DNA of 64,000 nucleotides from Pseudomonas sp. P8_229 (GCF_034008635.1 NZ_CP125378.1:5890501-5954500), one strand, 5' to 3'. Positions 36,453-45,311 are shown, numbered from the stretch's first letter. A program made the numbers and translations. The notes: generated by a model not told the origin, from the letters alone.

Positions 36453-36475
36453 CTACTATTGTGTAGTGTGCTACA
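36453..36475. promoter_or_regulatory. Overlapping inverted repeats upstream of the MarR gene
   Basis: CTAC at 36453 pairs with GTAG at 36463-36466, and TGTAG at 36462-36466 pairs with CTACA at 36471-36475 around TGTG. These repeats begin 10 nt upstream of the MarR ATG, inside an AT-rich stretch, as expected for an autorepressor operator. The assignment is inferred from position. Confidence 0.5.
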
Positions 36476-36479
36476 TAAA

Positions 36480-36809
36480 TTATGCGTAGACCCGCCGTGT
36501 GTCAACAGCTTCCGAGGCTGGTGGCTTTTTTTTAGATGAAGTACCACTGCGTGGCCACTTGATAATTGGTTCTAAGAGAAGACGAATCTGCGTGCGCGAG
36601 GACATGGAGCAGCTTGGATCTGGTGCCAAGCGCGGATGGTTGGGTGGGTATAAGGCGGTGATCATCTTGACGCGATTGGGTGACCAACTCTGTCTTAATT
36701 TCTCAGTACGTGCGTCTGAGCATGCCAAGCGAGACGCGGTTGCACCGCCTGGGGCGCAGATATGATCTGCCCCCCCTGGATGGAATCAGGTGTACCCACG
36801 AGGTAAACG
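36480..36809. other. 330-nt gap with no supported gene
   Basis: Open frames on both strands (36499-36765 plus, 36480-36728 minus) code for nothing I recognise and lack good start signals. The segment separates the MarR/oxidoreductase set from the SDR/TetR set and is probably degenerate. Confidence 0.4.
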
Positions 36810-37568
36810 TTACTCTGCCGGCGGCTTGTATCCCGCGAGCATTTTCAAGACATCACCATGTGATCCGCTCGCTTCTGCAAATCGTAATGGCTTCGCGCGT
36901 TCGACGACGAGTTCAGGCGGGGTCGGAGAAATCTTGAGCAGTTCGAAGACTTCATCCAAAAACTCCTCCAATGGCATAGCGTTTTCGTCGTTTTCCTGTC
37001 CAAGCAATGTGGTACGTACCCCTGGCGGCGCAAGCTCGATCACTTCGACGGACGAATCCTCAAGTTGCACTCGAAGACTTTGAGTGAATGAGTGAACTGC
37101 CGCTTTGGTTGCGCTGTAGGTCGGTGTAGCTGGCAACGGTACAAAGGCCAACGCCGAGCTGACATTCACTATCGTTGCACTGGGCTGCTTGCTCAGATGG
37201 GGAGTGAATGCGTAGACCATGCGAATCGTGCCAAGTAAGTTCGTCGTCACGATATCTTCGGCTGTGCTCAGGCTTTCCGGATCAGTCAGATCCTCCCAGT
37301 GCATGATCCCAGCGTTGTTTATGAGAACGTTTAGATTTGGATGGCTGATCGCAAGCGCTTCGCTGGTGCGCTGGATGGATTGTGGGTCGGAGACGTCCAG
37401 CATTACTGATTCAATACCTGGATGTTCCGACGCGATCTTGTCGAGCAGAGACTTGCGACGTCCCGCGATGATGACTTTATTGCCCGCCTTGTGAAATCTT
37501 AGCGCCAGACCGAGGCCGATGCCTGAGGTGCCGCCAGTAACCAGAATCGTGTTGCCAGTGCTGTTCAT
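36810..37568 (-). CDS. Short-chain dehydrogenase/reductase (DltE-like)
   Basis: A 252-aa classical SDR. TGGTSGIG (11-18) is the cofactor loop and NNAG is present. The catalytic residues are the serine of VNVSSALAF and YSATK with Tyr and Lys spaced YxxxK. SGIGLGLALRFHKAGN and the family-typical NVLINNAGIMHWEDL point to the DltE/oxidoreductase branch. The substrate is unknown. It is divergently transcribed from the TetR gene at 37668 and shares a 92-nt promoter region with its large operator, so TetR almost certainly represses it. Confidence 0.88.
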   Translation of the reverse strand: MNSTGNTILVTGGTSGIGLGLALRFHKAGNKVIIAGRRKSLLDKIASEHPGIESVMLDVSDPQSIQRTSEALAISHPNLNVLINNAGIMHWEDLTDPESLSTAEDIVTTNLLGTIRMVYAFTPHLSKQPSATIVNVSSALAFVPLPATPTYSATKAAVHSFTQSLRVQLEDSSVEVIELAPPGVRTTLLGQENDENAMPLEEFLDEVFELLKISPTPPELVVERAKPLRFAEASGSHGDVLKMLAGYKPPAE

Positions 37569-37590
37569 AGTAAACTCCAGAAACGATGAC

Positions 37591-37640
37591 TAAGCGGACA
37601 GCTGTCCACTTTCAAACCGTACCGGACAACTGTCCGCTTA
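37591..37640. promoter_or_regulatory. Paired palindromic operator between SDR and tetR
   Basis: TAAGCGGACAGCTGTCC at 37591-37607 and GGACAACTGTCCGCTTA at 37624-37640 are reverse complements at 16 of 17 bases. Each also has its own palindrome (GGACAGCTGTCC is perfect). Two symmetric sites in the divergent promoter fit cooperative binding of TetR dimers. The GGACAnnTGTCC core is a common form of TetR-family operator. Confidence 0.75.
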
Positions 37641-37667
37641 GCAATGCAGTGAAGGAAAATTTTGTTC

Positions 37668-38258
37668 ATGACTCACGATTTGGTGATGCGTTCTGACGCC
37701 AAGAAAAACCGGGAACGGATTCTGGAGGTCGCAGTGGTAGAGCTGACTAGCGATCCTGCGATTCCGTTAAGCACGATTGCGAAGAAGGCGGGGGTAGGGC
37801 AAGGCACGTTCTATCGTCACTTCCCTACCAGGGAGAAGTTGGTATTCGAGGTTTATCAGTTCGAAATGCAGCAGGTGGCCGCGTTGGCAGAGGAGCTGCT
37901 GGCGACCAAACAACCTAAGGAAGCCCTCCGAGAGTGGATGGACTGCCTCGCTGAATATGCAATGACAAAGGCAGGACTCGCTGCTGCGATCCAACAAGCT
38001 GCTTCCGTTTACGAGTTCCCAGGGAAGTCGGGATACGCTCCTGTCCAAGGAGCTGCCGAATTGCTTTTGAGGGCAAATGAGAAGGCAGGAACGATTCGTA
38101 GCGGGATTACAAACGACGACTTTTTTCTAGCCATCGCTGGAATATGGCAAATGGATGCCCAGAGCGAATGGCGCTTACGTCTCGCCAGATTGATGAATTT
38201 GGTGATGGATGGTTTGTGCGCTGGCAGCCCCGAAAACCTGAAAAAGAATAACGCCTAG
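37668..38258 (+). CDS. TetR-family transcriptional repressor
   Basis: A 196-aa regulator with N-terminal helix-turn-helix (NRERILEVAVVEL, then STIAKKAGVGQGTFYRHFPTREKLVFEVY) and a variable ligand-binding C-terminal region. The frame opens at a TTG at 37662; I prefer the ATG at 37668, with GAAGGA about 10 nt upstream. The operator at 37591-37640 lies just ahead of it, so it likely controls itself and the divergent SDR. Confidence 0.87.
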   Translation: MTHDLVMRSDAKKNRERILEVAVVELTSDPAIPLSTIAKKAGVGQGTFYRHFPTREKLVFEVYQFEMQQVAALAEELLATKQPKEALREWMDCLAEYAMTKAGLAAAIQQAASVYEFPGKSGYAPVQGAAELLLRANEKAGTIRSGITNDDFFLAIAGIWQMDAQSEWRLRLARLMNLVMDGLCAGSPENLKKNNA

Positions 38259-38411
38259 CATCAAAATCAGGACACGCGTCGGCGAGAACAGGAAACGGAG
38301 CGCATCGGCAAATAGTCGATCTTGTTTAGAGCGGCTTAAGCTTGAGTAGGCGCCCCAACCTATAGCCGCGATCCATCCTGAGCGGTGGCCATACTGCCAG
38401 CGTCCTTGTCG

Positions 38412-39398
38412 TCACTGCGTCCATCTGTGCCCTAGCCCGTGAGTATTCACGAGGTCTCTCGGTTGTCGTCCTTCGAGACCCGTAAGCAAATTTTCCAGTG
38501 CACGCAGTGCCATCGCATTGCGTGTATCGCTTGTTGCAGAGCCGATATGAGGCACAGTGACAACGTTCTTCAATTTGAAAAGACCTGAACTCACAAGCGG
38601 TTCTTTCACGTAAACATCTAAACCCGCTGCTCGTATCGTTTTCTCCTCAAGCGCTTGGAAGAGTGCGTCCTGATCAACCACAGGGCCGCGAGAAACGTTA
38701 ATCAAAATACTCTCCGGGCCCATCAACGCTAGCTCCTTACGTCCGATGAGGTTTCTCGTGCCGTCCGTCAACGGCACGACCGGGCAGACAAAATGAGACT
38801 CGCTTAAAAGTTTCTCTTGCGGGACGAACCGCGCACCGAGTTCTTTCTCAAGCTGCGGTTTACGATTGTTGCCGCTGTAGAGGATGTTCATGCCAAAACC
38901 GAAACGCCCTCTGCGTGCGATGGCCTCTCCAATTTTGCCTAAACCGATAATGCCCAAGGTCTTTCCATGCACATCGCATCCGAAGTGGGATGCTTCGATG
39001 GTCTTTGTCCAATTGCCGGCTTTCGTCCAGGCATCAAGCTCTGGGATGCGTCTCGCTGTGGCCAGGATCAGGGCGAAAGCCAGATCAGCGGTGGTTTCGT
39101 TCAAGACATCTGGCGTATTGGTCAACATGACCCCTCGGCCATTGAGATAGCTGAGGTCATAGTTGTCGTAGCCAACCGAAATGCTGGAAATGATCTCAAG
39201 GTTTTTAGCCGATGCGAGCTCTGCTTCACCTAGGCGCCGATTGCCGCCGATCAATCCATGAGCGCTGGGAATGGCATCTTCGAACTGAGCATCCATGTCA
39301 CCAAGCTCTGGACGCATGACGATGATGTTGTACGTATCTTTGTAAGGCTCAAGCAGCGTGGGTGAGACGCGGCTGAAGGCCAGGATTGTCTTTTTCAT
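38412..39398 (-). CDS. D-isomer-specific 2-hydroxyacid dehydrogenase
   Basis: A 328-aa NAD(P)-dependent dehydrogenase of the GhrB/2-ketogluconate reductase type. It has the nucleotide-binding loop IIGLGKIGEAIA, and the arginine, glutamate and histidine triad positions lie in NVSRGPVVD, the AAGLDVYVKEP region and VPHIGSAT. It reduces or oxidises small 2-keto/2-hydroxy acids such as glyoxylate or hydroxypyruvate. It is the last gene of the tartrate cassette, 26 nt after the decarboxylase gene, so it may handle a side product of tartrate metabolism. AAGG precedes the ATG. Confidence 0.87.
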   Translation of the reverse strand: MKKTILAFSRVSPTLLEPYKDTYNIIVMRPELGDMDAQFEDAIPSAHGLIGGNRRLGEAELASAKNLEIISSISVGYDNYDLSYLNGRGVMLTNTPDVLNETTADLAFALILATARRIPELDAWTKAGNWTKTIEASHFGCDVHGKTLGIIGLGKIGEAIARRGRFGFGMNILYSGNNRKPQLEKELGARFVPQEKLLSESHFVCPVVPLTDGTRNLIGRKELALMGPESILINVSRGPVVDQDALFQALEEKTIRAAGLDVYVKEPLVSSGLFKLKNVVTVPHIGSATSDTRNAMALRALENLLTGLEGRQPRDLVNTHGLGHRWTQ

Positions 39399-39424
39399 GA
39401 CGCCTTATCGCACCTTTTTCAAAC

Positions 39425-40297
39425 TCAATTTGAATCGTGTTCTGACTTCAAATAGGTTTTCGCCCACTCACGGTAATTGTCCGAGAGCGTGTATTTAGAA
39501 AGCAGCTCAGGGAGGGAAAACTCGCTCCCCTTTGTGCCGCTTTGTTCGCGCAGCGCCTCGTAAGTCGCTTTGATTGCGGACAGATAGGGGGCATGCCCAT
39601 TGACCACAATCCGCACGTTGGCTGCACTCAGTTTCTCAACATCGCTCAGAGCCGGATTTCCATAATTGATCAGCATGATCGGCACGCTGAGATGTGCAGT
39701 GAGTGCTTCCAAGTGTTGGAAGTCTTTCACCCCGACGAGGCAAATCGCGTCGGCCCCGGCTTTTTCATAGGCCGTAGTGCGTGCAATGGAATCTTCCAAG
39801 GTGGTAACGGCCACATTTGTTCGGGCGATGATGGTGAGCGCATCATCTGAACGGGCAAACCGCGCAGCGTAAATCTTGCTCGCAGCTTCTTCCCTCTCGA
39901 TAAGCACATGCGACTGCTCGTCGTATTTGGCCGGGAGGTGGGTGTCTTCCAGTGTTAGGGCAGCGACACCGGCTTTCTGCAACTCGGTCACTGTTCGCAT
40001 CACATTCAGCGCGTTTCCGAATCCATGGTCAGCGTCACCAATGATTGGGATTTGGCTGGCCCGTCCGACTCTGGAAACCTGCTCGACATACTCATCCAGC
40101 GTGAGCAGTGCGATGTCCGGTGCCCCGAGCACCTGAAGCGAGGCGACGGAACCACCTTGAATGGCGACCTCAAAGCCAAGGTCGGAAGCCATACGAACCG
40201 AGATCGGATCGAATACGGAAGCAGCGAATTTGCAGACGGTACCCTGGAGTAAATCACCAAACGCCTTGCGCAGTTCATGATGTGATCGCTCAATCAT
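39425..40297 (-). CDS. Oxaloacetate decarboxylase (isocitrate lyase/PEP mutase superfamily)
   Basis: A 290-aa barrel enzyme close in pattern to P. aeruginosa PA4872, a known oxaloacetate decarboxylase. It has MIERSHHELRKAFGDLL at the start, ASVFDPISVRMASDLGFE, PIIGDADHGFGNALNVM (metal-binding aspartates), AALTLEDTHLPAK and ARTN. It would convert oxaloacetate from tartrate dehydration to pyruvate and CO2. I chose ATG 40297 because GGAG lies 7 nt before it and the protein then aligns with PA4872's start. Earlier in-frame starts at 40309 (ATG) and 40312 (TTG) lack such a site. Confidence 0.85.
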   Translation of the reverse strand: MIERSHHELRKAFGDLLQGTVCKFAASVFDPISVRMASDLGFEVAIQGGSVASLQVLGAPDIALLTLDEYVEQVSRVGRASQIPIIGDADHGFGNALNVMRTVTELQKAGVAALTLEDTHLPAKYDEQSHVLIEREEAASKIYAARFARSDDALTIIARTNVAVTTLEDSIARTTAYEKAGADAICLVGVKDFQHLEALTAHLSVPIMLINYGNPALSDVEKLSAANVRIVVNGHAPYLSAIKATYEALREQSGTKGSEFSLPELLSKYTLSDNYREWAKTYLKSEHDSN

Positions 40298-40415
40298 TTT
40301 TGGCTCCATCAAATTCTTAGAAGTAATTTGTTGGTCTCATTCGATTTGAACGAGACCTGGAAGGCACTCCCGGTCATAACCGTTTTAAGGCGAGATGACC
40401 GGCTCCCTTTGCAGA

Positions 40416-41723
40416 TTATTTCTGTGCCAGCATTGCCTTCCTGGCCGCTTTTTCGTGTTTCATGGCGGCGATTTCACGCTCGCAGGCCTCGACATCGAAC
40501 GAGTTATCCCACTTGGCAATGGCGATGGTGCCGATGCCGTTACCGATCAGGTTGGTCACGGCCCGTGCTTCGTTCAGGAATCGGTCAATGCCCAGTAGCA
40601 AGACGAGGCCGACCAGAGGAATGGAGTGGATGGTTGTTAGCGTTGCCGCAAGGGTTATGAACCCGGCACCCGCCACGCCAGCGGAGCCTTTTGAGGTCAG
40701 CAGGAAGACGCCCAACAGAATCATCTGATCCATAAACGTCAGTGGCGTATTGGTTGCCTGTGCGATAAAAATCGCCGCCATGGTGAGGTAAATGCAGGTG
40801 CCATCTGCATTGAAGGCATATCCAGTGGGTAGCACCATGCCTACCACTGACTTCTTGCAGCCCAGCTTTTCAAGTTTCACCATCATTCGCGGAAGCACGG
40901 CTTCGGTTGAGCAGGTGCCAAGCGTGATGAGAATTTCATCTTTGAAATAACGAAGAAATTGCATCAGCGGCATGCCCGACCATCTGGCAACCGTACCCAG
41001 CACTACCACGATGAAAATCAGGGTGGTGATATAGAGCGCGACCAGCAACTGGCCGAGTGACAGCAAGGTACCAATGCCGTACTTGCCTATAGTGAATGCC
41101 ATCCCGGCGCCGGCGCCAAGGGGAGCCAGGCGCATCACCATTGCCACGATCTTGAAAAGCCCTTGCAGAAACAAGTCGATGGTATTGATCAGCGGTTTGC
41201 TGGTTTCGCCCATCTGAACGAGGGCTACGCCCATCAATACCGAAATCAGAATGACCTGAAGCATGACGCCATTCGAGAATGCGCCAATGAAGGTGCTCGG
41301 GATGATGTTGAGAAAGAAATCGATGGTGCCGCCCTGTTCACTGGCGGCCTGGCTGTACTTGGCGATAGCGCTGGCATCGAGCGTGGTAGCGTTGATATTC
41401 ATCCCGGCGCCTGGCTTTGCGATATTGACCACAATAAGGCCGATGACTAGCGCAATGGTGGAAAGGATTTCAAAGTAGAGCAGCGCCTTGACGCCGATCC
41501 GTCCGACCTCCTTGATGCTGCCCATCTTGGCGATGCCAACCACGACGGTACCGAAAATAATAGGCGCCAACAGCATTTTGATGAGTTTGATAAAGCCATC
41601 GGCAAAAGGTTGAAGCTTGGCTCCGAATTGCGGTTCAAAGTGACCAATCGCTGCGCCGATGACGATGCCGATCAGCACCTGCACATATAGCTGGCTGTAC
41701 CAGCGGGACTTGGAAATTTCCAC
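40416..41723 (-). CDS. dctA: C4-dicarboxylate:cation symporter DctA
   Basis: A 435-aa inner-membrane transporter of the DAACS family. LYVQVLIGIVIGAAIGHFEP opens the first span; GTCSTEAVLPRMM, GYAFNADGTCIYLT and TSKGSAGVAGAGFI are the re-entrant loop and substrate-site motifs of DctA. It imports succinate, malate or fumarate with protons or sodium; in this cassette D-tartrate is the likely substrate. It starts with GTG, with GAGG 7 nt upstream. The two hairpins in the gap to tarD may alter its expression. Confidence 0.92.
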   Translation of the reverse strand: MEISKSRWYSQLYVQVLIGIVIGAAIGHFEPQFGAKLQPFADGFIKLIKMLLAPIIFGTVVVGIAKMGSIKEVGRIGVKALLYFEILSTIALVIGLIVVNIAKPGAGMNINATTLDASAIAKYSQAASEQGGTIDFFLNIIPSTFIGAFSNGVMLQVILISVLMGVALVQMGETSKPLINTIDLFLQGLFKIVAMVMRLAPLGAGAGMAFTIGKYGIGTLLSLGQLLVALYITTLIFIVVVLGTVARWSGMPLMQFLRYFKDEILITLGTCSTEAVLPRMMVKLEKLGCKKSVVGMVLPTGYAFNADGTCIYLTMAAIFIAQATNTPLTFMDQMILLGVFLLTSKGSAGVAGAGFITLAATLTTIHSIPLVGLVLLLGIDRFLNEARAVTNLIGNGIGTIAIAKWDNSFDVEACEREIAAMKHEKAARKAMLAQK

Positions 41724-41763
41724 GGAAGCACCTCATTTTATTTTTGTGATGGGCATGTGGTTT

Positions 41764-41814
41764 GGCGTCAGCGGATGACGCCTGAGTCTGCGGTCTCCTT
41801 AAAAGAAACCGCAG
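41764..41814 (-). other. Two short hairpins between tarD and dctA
   Basis: GGCGTCA/TGACGCC at 41764-41782 and CTGCGGT/ACCGCAG at 41788-41814. Neither is followed by a clear T-run on the minus strand, so I do not call a terminator. They may stabilise or attenuate the message between the two genes. Confidence 0.4.
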
Positions 41815-41825
41815 ATCGAGGTTGA

Positions 41826-42995
41826 TCAGCCTTCGCCCAACTCGCGCATGACTGCGTACAAGGCGGACTTGGCTTCGAAGCCAACACCTGGAATATCTGG
41901 CAGGCCGACGTAACCATTTTCCACCTTGATTCCGTCGGCGAAGCCGCCGAAAGGCTGGAACACGTCGGGGTAAGATTCGTTGCCGCCCAGGTGCAGACCG
42001 GCTGCGATGTTCAGGGACATCTGGTGACCACCGTGCGGAACTACGCGGCGGGAAGACCAACCCATTTCTTCCATCACTTTCAAGGTGCGCATGTACTCCA
42101 CTAACCCATAGGACAGCGCACAGTCGAACTGGAGAAAGTCGCGATCCGGACGCATGCCGCCGTGACGCAGCAAGTTACGAGCGTCCTGGTGGGAAAACAG
42201 GTTTTCCCCGGTCGCCATAGGCAATTCATAGTGATTGGCAAGCTCAGCTTGGAGTGCGTAATCGAGTGGGTCACCGATCTCCTCGTACCAGAACAGGTTG
42301 TACTTCTTGATGGCTTCCGCGTAAGCAATACCGGTCTGAAGATCGAAGCGACCGTTGGCATCGACCGCCAGTCGCCGACCGTCCCCAACCACTTCAAGTA
42401 CCGCTTCGATGCGACGTATATCTTCGTCCAGCGGTACTGCACCGATCTTCATCTTGACGACGTCGTAGCCACGATCCAGGTAGCTCTGCATTTCTGCTTT
42501 GAGCTTGGTCTGGTCTTTGCCTGGGTAGTAGTAGCCACCTGCCGCATAGACCCAAACTTTGTCATCGGCCACGCCGTTGCGGTAACGATCAGCCAGCAGG
42601 CGATAGAGAGGTTTTCCTTCAATCTTGGCGACGGCATCCCATACAGCCATGTCGATGGTGCCAACTGCGACCGAGCGCTCGCCGTGACCGCCTGGCTTTT
42701 CGTTGGTCATCAGGGTTTTCCAGATGGCAAACGGATCCAGATTGTTGTTTTCATGGTCGACAAGAGTATCTGGATCAGCTTCGGTGATCCGCGCCAGAAA
42801 GCGATCACGCATCAAAGCGCCTTGACCATAGCGACCGTTGGAGTTGAAACCGTAGCCGATGACAGGTTTACCGTCGCGAATCACATCCGTGATAACAGCG
42901 ACGACCGAGCAGGTCATTTTGGAAAAGTCGATGTAGGCGTTGGCAATTGGAGAGGCAATAGAAACTGTTTTTTCACGGATGTCTACGATACGCAT
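41826..42995 (-). CDS. tarD: D(-)-tartrate dehydratase
   Basis: A 389-aa enolase-superfamily enzyme, the same length as Bradyrhizobium TarD, which turns D-tartrate into oxaloacetate. The motifs correspond one for one: KMKIG with K183, VDANG with D212, WYEEIGDP with E238, GENLFSHQD with E264, and PHGGHQMSL with H321. The three acids are the Mg ligands and the lysine/histidine pair the acid-base residues. NSNGRYGQGALMRDRF at 51-66 is also TarD-like. AGAGGAAC lies 7 nt before ATG 42995; the frame continues 17 codons upstream without family sequence. It is the first gene of the tartrate operon and divergent from a LysR regulator. Confidence 0.9.
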   Translation of the reverse strand: MRIVDIREKTVSIASPIANAYIDFSKMTCSVVAVITDVIRDGKPVIGYGFNSNGRYGQGALMRDRFLARITEADPDTLVDHENNNLDPFAIWKTLMTNEKPGGHGERSVAVGTIDMAVWDAVAKIEGKPLYRLLADRYRNGVADDKVWVYAAGGYYYPGKDQTKLKAEMQSYLDRGYDVVKMKIGAVPLDEDIRRIEAVLEVVGDGRRLAVDANGRFDLQTGIAYAEAIKKYNLFWYEEIGDPLDYALQAELANHYELPMATGENLFSHQDARNLLRHGGMRPDRDFLQFDCALSYGLVEYMRTLKVMEEMGWSSRRVVPHGGHQMSLNIAAGLHLGGNESYPDVFQPFGGFADGIKVENGYVGLPDIPGVGFEAKSALYAVMRELGEG

Positions 42996-43094
42996 GACGG
43001 GTTCCTCTTGTTGTTTGTGGCCCCACGTTATGCTTTGCGATGTCACCCGCCCAATGCTATTAATGCCGTACCCTATGCACAGGAGGCATGGCCC

Positions 43095-43988
43095 TTGGAA
43101 CTCGTTTGGCTCGAAGATCTTTCAGCGCTTGCAGAGTACGGCAGCTTCGTTCGGGCGGCAGAAGCGCGGCATGTTACTCAGCCGGCTTTCAGCCGCAGAG
43201 TTCGCTCATTGGAGAACTGGATGGGCGTTGAGTTGTTTGTGCGTACACCGCAAGGCGCAACCCTTACCGAGGCAGGAAGGCAAATTTTGCCCAGTGCTCA
43301 GGAGGCGGCTCGACACTTGTACAGGATGCGCAACGAGGCTCAAGAGGTAGCAGGAATGGCAGCCAAGTCGCTTCAATTCGCAGCGACTCATTCCCTGTCA
43401 TTTACATTTTTTCCGAAATGGCTTCGAAGCTCAGAAAACGGTGCCCCCATTGAGGCCGTTAAACTGCACTCAGATAGCATGGCTGTTTGTGAGCAGATGC
43501 TGATACATGGTCAGGTTCAGTTTCTGCTCTGCCACCGCCATCCCGATGTTCCGCCTTTACTGGCGCCTGATCAGTTCACCAGCAAGAAGGTGGGCGAGGA
43601 CGTTCTCGTTCCCCTCACGAGTGCATCCGCTAACTTCGGCACCTCTCCTGCGGCATTGCCATACCTCGCTTACACCCATGAGTCTGGACTGGGGCGTATC
43701 GTCGCCCACAGATTGCGTGGCAAGGAAGATTACCTCCACCTCAAACCACTTTTCAGCAGCCACCTGGCAGCGGTACTCATGTCCATGGCCTTGGAAAGCA
43801 AAGGAGTGGCGTGGCTGCCCAAGAGCCTCACCGAGCAAGAAATCCTGGATGGGCGCTTAGTCAGAGCGCTCGACGAAAGCTGGGATATACCTCTGGAAAT
43901 TCATCTGACCCGCCCAAAAGCTATTCTCAGTCAGTCTGCCGAAGAATTCTGGGGCAGGGCGGGTAGTGACCCGCAGCCTTCCACATGA
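43095..43988 (+). CDS. LysR-family regulator of the tartrate operon, TTG start
   Basis: A 297-aa regulator with the N-terminal winged helix: MELVWLEDLSALAEYGSFVR, AAEARHVTQPAFSRRVRSLE, then LFVRTPQGATLTEAG. A periplasmic-binding-protein-like sensor domain follows. The start is a TTG at 43095 with AGGAGG 8 nt upstream; no in-frame ATG fits. The open frame runs far upstream antisense to tarD and was rejected. It is divergent from tarD across about 99 nt, the usual LysR arrangement, so it probably activates tarD-dctA in the presence of tartrate. It is the last gene before attachment-site copy 2. Confidence 0.88.
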   Translation: MELVWLEDLSALAEYGSFVRAAEARHVTQPAFSRRVRSLENWMGVELFVRTPQGATLTEAGRQILPSAQEAARHLYRMRNEAQEVAGMAAKSLQFAATHSLSFTFFPKWLRSSENGAPIEAVKLHSDSMAVCEQMLIHGQVQFLLCHRHPDVPPLLAPDQFTSKKVGEDVLVPLTSASANFGTSPAALPYLAYTHESGLGRIVAHRLRGKEDYLHLKPLFSSHLAAVLMSMALESKGVAWLPKSLTEQEILDGRLVRALDESWDIPLEIHLTRPKAILSQSAEEFWGRAGSDPQPST

Positions 43989-44057
43989 CGCGTTGCGCTG
44001 CTCGTTAGAAATACACGGCGGCGAGGCAGAATTAAGCGCTGCGCGGCTTGATTCAGA

Positions 44058-44185
44058 GACTCTCAGGGTCGCCAAAGAACATTTTGACTTGGCTCTAGCA
44101 CGGGGTTTTCAGGCCGGGAAAGTTTTGGTTTGCCCCCACTTTTGCCCCCATTCGCATGTGATGCACGGGCGATCGAGATTGCCCA
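44058..44185. repeat. Internal attachment site (copy 2), boundary of units A and B
   Basis: Core at 44058-44082 (GACTCTCAGGGTCGCCAAAG...), which on the minus strand reads MFFGDPESL-stop (TGA), like the present end of the target lysR. It continues to 44185 with the shared tail, including TTTGACTTGGCTCTAGCACG, TTTGCCCCCACTTTTGCCCC and GGGCGATCGAGATTG. Copies 1 and 3 have the same tail in the same order. Confidence 0.85.
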
Positions 44186-44210
44186 GGCGTTGAAAATGTG
44201 TTGATCCAGC

Positions 44211-45308
44211 CTAAGGAACGGCAAGCAGGCGCGTCTGAAAGCCCTGCAAAAATTCGTAAACCATGGTCGAGTAGGGCGCTTGAGGCTTGGCCATATCAGC
44301 CATGTGCTGCGCTGTGCGTTCTACCAATGCCTCCATGCGCGTGATGATGCGTTTGTTTTCAACCGCGAAGGGGTCGTTTAAGCGTGCTTCCAGGCTCTGG
44401 ATCGTGGCGCAAAGATCTCTTACCGACTCCTCCAGAAAGGCGAGTTGGCGCAGCACACGCGTGCGATCTTGGACCAGTCCCAATCGGTTCAGTCCATAGG
44501 TGTGGATCGACACGGCGCCGCGCAGGCTGAGCTTTTCCCTGAGCGCCTGATCGATTTCGTCTGCGAACTCGGGGAGCAGGTCCCTGGTTGAAACATGCGT
44601 CGGTAGCCCCGCACCATCGTGCGGTTTTGGTAACACCAGCCCGATAAGCTTTTCGCGGTCGACATGGAAGGCCAAATGCTCTTGCGGGTCATCCAGACAA
44701 GGGTTGAGCAACAGCGGGTATTCGGTTGAACAATCCCGTGACGCTGGCGTAGCGCGCAACCCCAAGATCGGAAAGTGATTACCCTTGCCCGTGGTGGCTT
44801 TGTGTTGATCGCTGAAGCCTGTACCGTCAGCGAGCAGTTCAACTAGCTGGGTCGAAAGCTTCGGCGTTGCGTGTTTATTTAGTCGGTTGCAATGGATACA
44901 GCTAGGCAGCAGGTTCTCCCACGCCATTGCCAGCCACCAATACCCTGGATGGGTCGCATCCTGGCCCACGGCGCCTTTGGGCCTGTAATGCTCTACGTCA
45001 ACCGGCGCTACGGCGGGGTAGAACGTTTCGCAATATGCGCATTTGCCATGAAATATCGCGTACAGCTGGGTTTTGACCGAGTCTTTGCGGTACGTATTGA
45101 ACGTAGGCTTTTTCGCTGAGAACTCCTTCGTCACGGAGGCTGCGGCCGCAACCGGATCATCAGCCACCAGCGCCGCTTCAAGTGCGGCGGCTTTTTCTTC
45201 AAAGTATGCGGTGAAGTCTATGAGCTCCTGATCCGCAGCACTGACGGTTGTCTTTCTTGGCAGCATTGCGCGGGGCTTTTTAATCAAGGATCGGTCAACG
45301 AAGCGCAC
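44211..45308 (-). CDS. HNH endonuclease of a Septu-like system (PtuB type)
   Basis: A 365-aa HNH-family nuclease. The zinc/catalytic core is GKCAYCE (C90, C93), DVEHYRP (D104, E106, H107) and SCIHCNRLNK (C137, C140, N141). The aromatic run WWLAMAWENLLPSC between them matches the PtuB/TIGR02646 pattern. PtuB is the DNA-cutting subunit of Septu anti-phage systems and of the retron Eco7 effector. It starts with GTG, 3 nt after the ATPase gene stop, so the two are made together. The first 75 residues are helical and the C-terminal third (about 210-365) is also helical. No reverse transcriptase or retron RNA is visible. Confidence 0.85.
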   Translation of the reverse strand: MRFVDRSLIKKPRAMLPRKTTVSAADQELIDFTAYFEEKAAALEAALVADDPVAAAASVTKEFSAKKPTFNTYRKDSVKTQLYAIFHGKCAYCETFYPAVAPVDVEHYRPKGAVGQDATHPGYWWLAMAWENLLPSCIHCNRLNKHATPKLSTQLVELLADGTGFSDQHKATTGKGNHFPILGLRATPASRDCSTEYPLLLNPCLDDPQEHLAFHVDREKLIGLVLPKPHDGAGLPTHVSTRDLLPEFADEIDQALREKLSLRGAVSIHTYGLNRLGLVQDRTRVLRQLAFLEESVRDLCATIQSLEARLNDPFAVENKRIITRMEALVERTAQHMADMAKPQAPYSTMVYEFLQGFQTRLLAVP

Positions 45309-45311
45309 GTT

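Noticed and set aside
42162..43094. N-terminal extension of the tartrate LysR to 608 aa
   Set aside because: The extension is antisense to tarD; AGGAGG before TTG 43095 and the LysR family's usual N-terminus fix the start.
43857..44075. 72-aa minus-strand frame ending near copy 2
   Set aside because: It overlaps the LysR gene 3' end in antisense and starts within the attachment-site core; it merely reflects the repeat.
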